Assembly (NCBI GenBank): GCA_037969115.1 | Contig: JBBKWQ010000159.1 | Location: 1 to 10,972, forward strand | DNA from: JBBKWQ01 sp037969115 | GTDB lineage: Bacteria > Actinomycetota > Acidimicrobiia > Acidimicrobiales > Ilumatobacteraceae | Length of the DNA stretch: 10,972 nt | Direction: 5' to 3' | Shown: positions 5,186 to 10,972 of the stretch, one piece after another | Layout: each line of letters begins with the position of its first letter | Position numbering within the stretch: position 1 is the first letter of the stretch | Position numbers and translations under genes: made by a program | The notes under the pieces: generated by a model | Told to the model about the DNA's origin: nothing | The model's input: only the letters and a program-made list of their open reading frames with translations | Database searches by the model: none

Positions 5186-6657
5186 TGTGGACCCAACACT
5201 GCCGGACTCGCCTGAGCTGGATACGTGTCGAGCACGGTCGCGAGCAGGTCCCAGGTTGCGCGGTACTCACGCTGGTCGTCGATCATCGGTCCGTTCAGGA
5301 TCAGTACATAGTCGACCGAACCACCACCGTCGACCGGCAGGTAGCCGGCCAGTGCCTTCACAGCGGGTGGGTCCTGGTCGTACGGCGGATTGCCGAGGGT
5401 GCCCGTCTTCCCCGTGAGCCTCCCGGCCACCGCGGAATCGGTGAAGATGTCGCGCAGGGTCCCGGACTCGGCGGCCACTGGCAGCCCTGCGCCGACTGGG
5501 CTGTCGTAGCCGGCACGCTCCAAAACGGCCAGCATCGCCGGGCAGGTGATCCGGTTCGCCTGGCTCAAACCACTCCCGTCGGCGAGCACCACCTGCGACA
5601 TGTCGATGCCCCACGACCCCATGGTGTCGGCGATCACGCCCAGACCAGCCTCCCGAGAACCGGCGCCGGTCGCCTGAAACCCGAGCTCTTTCACGACGAG
5701 CTCCGCCGTGTTGTTGTCGCTGTTCATCAACATCTCGTTCACGATCGCAGACATCGGCATGGAAGTGACCGCGGCCACCTGGCCGGCGCCTGCGGGAGCG
5801 ACTCCGACACCCGACCCGCCGACAACCGTCACGCCCTTGTCGGCCAGGATCCGGACGAACTCGCGGGCGCCGGCCTCGTTCGGGTCGGCGGCGCGTAGAT
5901 CGTCGCCCAGAACTCGCGCATCGTTCACGAGGAGCGCGTCGTAGGGACCGGCCTCGAGACCGGCCGCACCCTCGCTCCAGCCCGGGGCGTAGAACTCGTC
6001 GTCGTAGCGGCTCCCATCACCCAACACGCGGCCGTCGATCCGGGTGAGGCCCTGCGCAATCAGGGCATCCGCCAGCGAATCGAGCGACGTGATGTTGAAG
6101 ACCTGATAACGATCGAGCGACGATTCGGCGTACCACTCCCCCGACAACAACGGATCACCTCCGCCGACCAGGAAGACATCGCCCGTCAACACGCCGGCTG
6201 CGATCGGGCCACCGACGAGCTCGGTCGTGTAGGTGAAGTCGTCGCCGAGCACGTCGAGCGCCACGGCGGCGACGAGGAGCTTCTGCGTGCTCGCCGGGAT
6301 CACCGGAAGCGTCGAGTTGGACTCGCCGACCAATGTTCCGTCGACCGAGACCGATACGCACGAGCGATCGTTGACGGCACCGAGAAGCGGCTGCACATCG
6401 TTTCGAAACACGTTCACGTTGAGATCACGGCTGATCGCACCTGCCGCTCGGCGCATCGAGGTCAACGACGTGGTGAGCTCGGCAGCCGGTGGCGCCGGCT
6501 GGGCGATCACGACCTCGGACGCGTCGGGAACGCCGTCCTCGACCGGCGTCATACCGTCGAGCAATCGAAACAGGCCGAACAACAGCAGCGCAGGAAGCGC
6601 GGCAGCGATGGCGAGCACGACGATCGGGTTGATCGGTGGTTCGGCCCGTCGTGTCAC
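5182..6657 (-). CDS. dacB: D-Ala-D-Ala carboxypeptidase/endopeptidase, PBP4 type (peptidase S13), upstream copy
   Basis: A 491-residue paralogue of the next gene with the same fold and complete motifs: STQK (S123-K126), SDN (313-315) and KTG (417-419). GGGDP (165-169), AGPYDALLVND (236-246) and ADGSGLSQ (359-366) are also present. Residues 11-31 are a strong membrane helix with no obvious cleavage site, so it is probably membrane-anchored with the catalytic domain outside. The frame is open well upstream, but that part is the Arg-rich shadow of the acyl-CoA synthetase. The GTG at 6655-6657 is preferred because it overlaps the synthetase stop as GTGA and gives VTRRAEPP directly before the membrane helix. 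Its KTG region carries an insert (GNPPYDQDPP, 422-431) missing from the other copy, so the two may differ in substrate or timing. Long identical blocks (for example KLLVAAVALDVLG) indicate duplication. Confidence 0.93.
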   Translation of the reverse strand: MTRRAEPPINPIVVLAIAAALPALLLFGLFRLLDGMTPVEDGVPDASEVVIAQPAPPAAELTTSLTSMRRAAGAISRDLNVNVFRNDVQPLLGAVNDRSCVSVSVDGTLVGESNSTLPVIPASTQKLLVAAVALDVLGDDFTYTTELVGGPIAAGVLTGDVFLVGGGDPLLSGEWYAESSLDRYQVFNITSLDSLADALIAQGLTRIDGRVLGDGSRYDDEFYAPGWSEGAAGLEAGPYDALLVNDARVLGDDLRAADPNEAGAREFVRILADKGVTVVGGSGVGVAPAGAGQVAAVTSMPMSAIVNEMLMNSDNNTAELVVKELGFQATGAGSREAGLGVIADTMGSWGIDMSQVVLADGSGLSQANRITCPAMLAVLERAGYDSPVGAGLPVAAESGTLRDIFTDSAVAGRLTGKTGTLGNPPYDQDPPAVKALAGYLPVDGGGSVDYVLILNGPMIDDQREYRATWDLLATVLDTYPAQASPAVLGPQ

Positions 6658-8810
6658 GGTGAACGGCGGCTCCGGAACTGCCCATACCGGTAGAGATCGC
6701 CGAGGGCGACCACTGCCCGATCGCCGCTGGGATAGCAGAGGCGGCCAGACGCCCGCACGGCGGCGGGGCCGGCATTGTCGGGATCGGCCACCGCCAGCTC
6801 GGTGGCCACGAGGATCGGCTTGTCCGTCTCGTCGCTCAGTTCGGCAGCGGCTTCGGCGAATCGCGCGTCCTGGCGTTCGTGATATGCGACGATTCGATCG
6901 AGACCATGGTCGGGATGAAACCCACCCTCGCGCATCATGCGCGCCTGGTTCGACTGGATCCCCAGACCGAGGTAGATGATCGCATCGACTGCCGGGTCCC
7001 GAGCGATGAGCCCCATCACTTCCGGAATCGTGTCGCGGGTTTCGCCGCCTGCGCAGTCGACGGGATTGTTCTTGCTCCAACGCGGCGGCAATTTCGTGTC
7101 GATCGCCGCGAGCAGATCGTCGGGCAAGTCCAACAGGCGCAGGTCACGGTCACGGGTGACCGCATCGGCGGTCACGACCCCCCATCCGCCTGCGGTCGTG
7201 AGGATCACGACGTTGGGACCTCGTGGAATCGGCTGCGTCGCGAACGTCGCCGCCACCTCGAACGCGCCTTCGACCGTCGATGCGCGTGTGATTCCCGCTG
7301 CCCGGCATTCACCGTCGAACACCTTGTCGTCGGCCGCCAAGGCGCCGGTGTGACTGGCGGCTGCGAGCGCCCCGCCCGCGGTCGAACCACCCTTCAGCAG
7401 GACGAGTGGCTGGCGTGCGGCCACGCTGGCGAGTCGGTCCATGAGTCCCCTGCCGTCGGTGATTCCCTCGACGTACGCCAGACCGACCCGGGTCGCGTCG
7501 TCGTCTGCATAGAAGTCGAGATAGTCGGCCACCGACACCGCCGCCGCGTTGCCCGCCGACACCGCTCGGCTCACACCCACGCCGGTCGACCGCGCCAGGT
7601 TGAGGAAACTCGACACGAAGTTGCCCGACTGGCTCGCGTTGCCGATCGATCCGGCCGGTGGGTACGGCGCCACGATCTGGGCGCACAACTTCGCAGGCGT
7701 CGACACCACACCCTGGCCGTTCGGACCGGCCAGCAGGATGCCCAACTCGTCGGCAAGACGCACGAGTTCGATCTCAGCGGCGCGACCGGCTTCGCCGGCC
7801 TCCCCGTAACCCGCCGAAGTCAGGAACGCCGCCTTCACGCCCTTCGCCGCACAGGCGCGCAGCAAGTCGACATTGGTCGACGCCGGCGTGCAGACGAACA
7901 CGAGATCGATGGCATCTTCGGGGAGTTCGGCGATGTCGGCAACGGTTCGGACGCCGAGAACCTCCTCGCCGCTGAGGTTCGTGCCGTAGACGCCGCCCTC
8001 GTAACCGCTTGCGAGCAGGTTGTGGAGCGACACGAACCCGAACTTGCCGGGATGGCTCGATGCACCGGCGATCAACACACCACGGGGCTCGAAGATTGCC
8101 CGGAACCGGTCGTCGGACGGGCGTGGCCGAGGCTCGACGCCGACAGAGGCGTCGGAACCGACTTCGACGAGTGCGTCGACGGCGACCGCCCGTCCCGATT
8201 CGTCGATGATCAACGGGTTGATGTCGACAGACGCCACGTCCGGCCGTTCGACGGCGAGCCGACCGAGCCCGATCAAAATGTCGGCGATCTGTTGACGGTC
8301 GACTGCGTCCTCGCCACGGAATTCGTCGAGCAGGCGCTGCGTGCGAAGATCATCGATCATGTCATTCGCCGTGACTCGCGACAGTGGCGCTGGGCGGAAC
8401 ACCACGTCCGCGATCGCCTCGGCGAGGATCCCACCCACGCCCAGCATCACGGTGGCACCGAACTGCGCGTCGCGAAGCATCCCGACGATGAGCTCACGGT
8501 TGCCGCGCACCATCGGCGCGATCAACACGGTGACCTCGCCGTCGTCAGCGGTGGCTGCCGCCAGTAGTTCCGCCGCAGCGCTTTCGACAGCGGCGCGATC
8601 ACCCAATCGGAGACGAACGAGCCCCCGTTCGGTCTTGTGGGCGATTCCATCGCCGTTCAACTTCGCGACCACCGGAAAGCCCAACGATTCCGCTGCTTCG
8701 CCCGCTGCGATCGCCGACGTGACCGCCCGTTCGACGGCCATCGGGACGCCGTGCCCGCGCAGCAGCTCCTTGGACGCGGTCTCGGACAGGGTCCGGCTGG
8801 GGGTTGCCAT
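6654..8810 (-). CDS. ADP-forming acyl-CoA synthetase (acetate-CoA ligase family), ATP-grasp domain first
   Basis: A 718-residue single-chain member of the NDP-forming acyl-CoA synthetase family, which interconverts acyl-CoA + ADP + Pi and acid + CoA + ATP. Residues about 5-220 are the ATP-grasp (beta-type) part: FPVVAKLNGDGIAHKTERG holds the conserved His (H58), and it ends with SVDINPLIID (194-203). Then come the Rossmann CoA-binding domain (about 237-370; GASSHPGKFG) and the ligase domains with NASQSGNF (391-398) and ASHTGALA (485-492), where H487 is the expected phosphohistidine. The beta-before-alpha order differs from the commoner alpha-beta fusion. The usual 'NP' and 'GPNC' motifs read YGTNLSGEE and GPNGQG, so this is a divergent subfamily and the acid substrate cannot be named. 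A TTG at 8817-8819 could add three residues; ATG was preferred as neither has a clear Shine-Dalgarno. The stop overlaps the next gene's GTG. Confidence 0.9.
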   Translation of the reverse strand: MATPSRTLSETASKELLRGHGVPMAVERAVTSAIAAGEAAESLGFPVVAKLNGDGIAHKTERGLVRLRLGDRAAVESAAAELLAAATADDGEVTVLIAPMVRGNRELIVGMLRDAQFGATVMLGVGGILAEAIADVVFRPAPLSRVTANDMIDDLRTQRLLDEFRGEDAVDRQQIADILIGLGRLAVERPDVASVDINPLIIDESGRAVAVDALVEVGSDASVGVEPRPRPSDDRFRAIFEPRGVLIAGASSHPGKFGFVSLHNLLASGYEGGVYGTNLSGEEVLGVRTVADIAELPEDAIDLVFVCTPASTNVDLLRACAAKGVKAAFLTSAGYGEAGEAGRAAEIELVRLADELGILLAGPNGQGVVSTPAKLCAQIVAPYPPAGSIGNASQSGNFVSSFLNLARSTGVGVSRAVSAGNAAAVSVADYLDFYADDDATRVGLAYVEGITDGRGLMDRLASVAARQPLVLLKGGSTAGGALAAASHTGALAADDKVFDGECRAAGITRASTVEGAFEVAATFATQPIPRGPNVVILTTAGGWGVVTADAVTRDRDLRLLDLPDDLLAAIDTKLPPRWSKNNPVDCAGGETRDTIPEVMGLIARDPAVDAIIYLGLGIQSNQARMMREGGFHPDHGLDRIVAYHERQDARFAEAAAELSDETDKPILVATELAVADPDNAGPAAVRASGRLCYPSGDRAVVALGDLYRYGQFRSRRSP

Positions 8811-8854
8811 GGATGCCAACCGTACTCAGCGCGGCCGCGCCCACCGGGGCATCA

Positions 8855-10972
8855 TCAGGGCAGGCCGGACGGCCACTGTTCGCACGTGGAGCGGTACGGC
8901 TCGCCCGATCCCATCGCCCGATTCCACTCCGCGATGGTGAGGTTCCGGCCCGCGCGCTCACACGCCTCGAGGATCAGGGAGTCCGGTTCCAGGGACACCG
9001 CTCGTACATCGTGACCGAGCGGCCCGGAGCCGACGTAGAGCATCGATCCATCCGGTGCCAGCACGGATCGCGCGGCGGGAATCGCACCGGTCAGCGCCTC
9101 GCCATCGGCCAGATCCCACAGCATGACGCCGAAGTCTCCGCTCGCAACCATGGTCCCGTCGTCTGCGACGTCGTATGAATCGGTCTGCAGCGATCCCGGC
9201 ATCACGTCGCTGACCGGTTCGAGCGTGAACGAATCGCGTACGACCAGCGAACCGGGGCCGGACGAGGTGATCAGCCTGCCGTCCGGGTCGAAGTCCATCC
9301 GAAACGCGTTCTCGAGCGTGCCGGTCACGGTGGGCTGTTCGCCGGTCACATCCCACACGACGGACTGCCCGAGGTCGTCGTGCGCAGCGATGAGCGAACG
9401 ACCACCGACCTCAGCCGAGGCGATCGCGAAGATCCCATTCCCACCGACCGCCGTATGGTCCGCCATCTTGGGACGACCGGGTTCACCCTCGAGCGTGGCG
9501 GCGTCCCAGAAACCCACGACGCCGGTTCCGAGCGCGGCGGCCACCTGCGTTCCGCCTCGGACGAACACGACGCCCTTGCGGAGTCCGGACCAGGCGGGTC
9601 CGACGATCTTGGGACCGACGAGTCGTCGGCCCGTGGCGAGTTCCCAGACGTCGATCGAGACTTCGCATCGACTCGGATCCCACGGACACGTCAGCGTGAC
9701 GAGACGCTCCCCGGCGTCATCGGTGTCGACCCCCACCACTCGATTGCCCGGTTCTATGTCGAGCACGGCACGGCGCCGCAACGACGCCCGGTCGTACAAC
9801 GCGACGCCGCGCTCGTCGTCCCACACGATCAGCGTCGATCCGTCCGGCGACGAGCTCACCTGTCCTGGACTCGGCGGCTGCAAGGGAGAGCCGACGGCGT
9901 CGGTCACCGTCGCATTCCACGTCGAGACCGAACCGTCGACATCGGCCGTCACCAGCGTGGACCCGTCACCGACGAACGCAACCCCTGGCGCTCCGCTGTC
10001 GAAGACCGCCGCGATCGGCATCTGCGCCGTCTCGACATCGTCGAACACCCGCAGATCCAGAGGCGATCCGACCACTACGGTGCCCGTCGGCCCGACCGCG
10101 AGGGTGACCAGTCCGTCGATCTCGGTTTGTCCGAAGCGTTCACCGACGCGCTCTAAGGTGTCGATTCTTCGGCGGTCGATCCACGAGCCGGCCAGTAGGA
10201 ACTCGTCGTCGCCGGGGCCGACCGCGATGCTCGAGATCAGTGGTTCGACCCCGTCGACCGGACCCAACTCGACGGAACGCGTCGCGACATCGATGACGAC
10301 GATCTTCGCCAGACCGGTCGACACGAACGGATCGATCGTCGCCACGAACAGGCGTGCTCCAGTCGAGTCGAATGCCGTCGCGGAGATCGGTGCGCCCAGC
10401 CCGGTATCGATCTCAGCGACCTGTTCCCAGTTCATCGTGTCGTACAAGCGCACGATGCCCGACCCGTCGGCGACCGAAAGTTGCTTCCCATCCGGCGTGA
10501 ACCGCGCCCAGTGGAAGAATGCGTCGTCGTTCGGGATTCGCGTCAGCTCGTCGCCATTGTCGAGGTCGTACACCACGGTTCCACGCTGTGTGGGCACTCC
10601 CGACGAGACCACCATCTTCCCGGAACGATCGACGTCGACGCCACCGACCGGGGAGGCAGGACTCTCGAGGCCGACGTGTCGCATCCGTCGCGTGCCGAGG
10701 TCGACGACATCGAGCAGGCCGTCGGCGCGCTTGGCCACGGCCACGGTTCCCTCATCGTCCACGTCGAGCGCCATGTGGTCCGTTGCCGGCGTGGTGATGG
10801 ACGTTCGCTGGAACGGTTGAGCGAACAAAGCGGTCAACATGGCACCGCGCGCCACCGCAGAGTCGTCGATCCGCTGCGCCTCCACGCCGAGCAGCAACGC
10901 CAGGCTTCGATCGTCGACCATCGCGTTCATCGACAACCCAGCGAGGGCCTGTGCGCGGGCGGTCACGACGGC
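8855..10972 (-). CDS. C-terminal WD40 beta-propeller part of an nSTAND-like protein, 5' end outside the window
   Basis: The frame runs open through the right edge (two more codons, Ala-Val, precede the first in-window Met), so the 705 residues seen are only the C-terminal part. The visible start, TARAQALAGLSMNAMVDDRS and then LALLLGVEAQRI, is the helical linker that in actinobacteria joins an nSTAND/AAA-type NTPase to WD40 repeats. Repeated blades follow, each with phrases such as 'FTPDGKQLSVADGSGIVRLYD' (split here for length), 'SPDGSTLIVWDDERG' and 'DDGTMVASGDFGVMLWDLADG'; about a dozen blades are likely. The C-terminus has ACERAGRNLTIAEWNRAMG and then PYRSTCEQWPSG, a module I associate with this family. 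No membrane helix is seen in this part. These proteins are thought to be signalling or regulatory NTPases with protein-binding propellers. The ligand and function are unknown. Confidence 0.88.
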   Translation of the reverse strand, partial: AVVTARAQALAGLSMNAMVDDRSLALLLGVEAQRIDDSAVARGAMLTALFAQPFQRTSITTPATDHMALDVDDEGTVAVAKRADGLLDVVDLGTRRMRHVGLESPASPVGGVDVDRSGKMVVSSGVPTQRGTVVYDLDNGDELTRIPNDDAFFHWARFTPDGKQLSVADGSGIVRLYDTMNWEQVAEIDTGLGAPISATAFDSTGARLFVATIDPFVSTGLAKIVVIDVATRSVELGPVDGVEPLISSIAVGPGDDEFLLAGSWIDRRRIDTLERVGERFGQTEIDGLVTLAVGPTGTVVVGSPLDLRVFDDVETAQMPIAAVFDSGAPGVAFVGDGSTLVTADVDGSVSTWNATVTDAVGSPLQPPSPGQVSSSPDGSTLIVWDDERGVALYDRASLRRRAVLDIEPGNRVVGVDTDDAGERLVTLTCPWDPSRCEVSIDVWELATGRRLVGPKIVGPAWSGLRKGVVFVRGGTQVAAALGTGVVGFWDAATLEGEPGRPKMADHTAVGGNGIFAIASAEVGGRSLIAAHDDLGQSVVWDVTGEQPTVTGTLENAFRMDFDPDGRLITSSGPGSLVVRDSFTLEPVSDVMPGSLQTDSYDVADDGTMVASGDFGVMLWDLADGEALTGAIPAARSVLAPDGSMLYVGSGPLGHDVRAVSLEPDSLILEACERAGRNLTIAEWNRAMGSGEPYRSTCEQWPSGLP

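Larger units (their letters stand above)
230..8810 (-). other. Probable ten-gene operon (acyl-CoA synthetase to trmI)
   Basis: All ten genes run the same way with hardly any space between them. The synthetase/dacB junction is GTGA, dacB/dacB is ATGA, dacB/LON is GTGA, LON to holin-like is 15 bases, holin-like/73-aa is a one-base overlap (TAGTG), 73-aa to 86-aa is one base, 86-aa/ttuB is GTGA, ttuB to ttuA is 21 bases, and ttuA/trmI is ATGA. No hairpin with a U-tract and no clear promoter was seen between them, although internal promoters inside coding sequence cannot be excluded. The WD40 gene 44 bases upstream may belong to the same transcript. Confidence 0.65.

Noticed and set aside
6658..7080. 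Upstream extension of the first dacB frame (141 more codons)
   Set aside because: The extension is Arg-rich shadow of the synthetase C-terminus. The GTG at 6655-6657 gives a proper anchor helix and the GTGA overlap.
6879..8567. A 562-codon plus-strand open frame opposite the acyl-CoA synthetase
   Set aside because: The product is full of Arg, His and Asp with no motif, while the minus strand encodes an enzyme with all expected catalytic motifs.
8829..8850. 12-base palindrome GCGCGGCCGCGC and a GCCC-ACCG-GGGC stem between the WD40 gene and the synthetase
   Set aside because: The palindrome leaves no loop, the second stem is four pairs, and there is no T-run. Such patterns are expected by chance in GC-rich DNA.
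9123..10820. A 565-codon plus-strand open frame opposite the WD40 gene
   Set aside because: Its translation is rich in Ser, Thr, Pro and Arg with no domain, as expected when a GC-rich gene is read on the other strand. The minus-strand product has clear WD40 blades and a recognised C-terminal module.
1..10972. tRNA or rRNA genes, CRISPR arrays, insertion sequences
   Set aside because: I saw no cloverleaf-like gene, no spaced direct repeats and no transposase or terminal inverted repeats. The only non-coding stretch over 100 bases (82-229) is explained in part by the promoter and SOS box.

Overview
The window is high-GC DNA in which every supported gene lies on the minus strand, so genes are read from right to left. 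The style suggests an actinobacterium, probably Acidimicrobiia (Ilumatobacter-like): GC-biased codons, many GTG starts, start-stop overlaps, a DUF222/13E12-like gene start, a LexA box of the actinobacterial type, and an nSTAND-like WD40 protein. The lineage is an inference from gene content; no rRNA or other marker gene is present.

Layout in the order of transcription. The C-terminal beta-propeller part of a large WD40 protein enters from the right edge (8855-10972). After a 44-base gap comes an ADP-forming acyl-CoA synthetase whose ATP-grasp domain is at the N-terminus (6654-8810). Two tandem penicillin-binding protein 4-type D-Ala-D-Ala carboxypeptidases follow (5182-6657 and 3737-5185). 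Next are a stand-alone LON substrate-binding-domain protein (3105-3740), a holin-like two-helix membrane protein (2748-3089), a 73-residue single-span protein (2527-2748) and an 86-residue basic protein (2265-2525). The run ends with a T-arm tRNA modification module: a TtuB-like sulfur carrier ending in Gly-Gly (2074-2268), a TtuA-like tRNA 2-thiolase (1060-2052) and the tRNA m1A58 methyltransferase TrmI (230-1063). Most of these genes overlap by 1-4 bases or are 1-21 bases apart, so they look like one operon or a set of nested transcripts.

The 148 bases downstream of trmI carry a separate promoter at the left edge. It has a TTGTGA -35 and a TATGAT -10, exactly 17 bases apart, and that spacer is filled by a near-perfect actinobacterial LexA/SOS box. 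It drives a gene whose ATG falls where transcription should begin, so the mRNA would be leaderless. The first 27 residues of that protein resemble the start of DUF222/HNH (13E12-type) proteins.

The genes group into three themes: tRNA T-arm modification (trmI, ttuA, ttuB), cell envelope (two dacB genes plus small membrane proteins) and acyl-CoA/ATP interconversion. I did not find an obvious new defence or mobile system. The points most worth following are the LexA-gated leaderless promoter, the trmI-ttuA-ttuB grouping, and the uncharacterised small membrane proteins between the wall genes and the tRNA genes.
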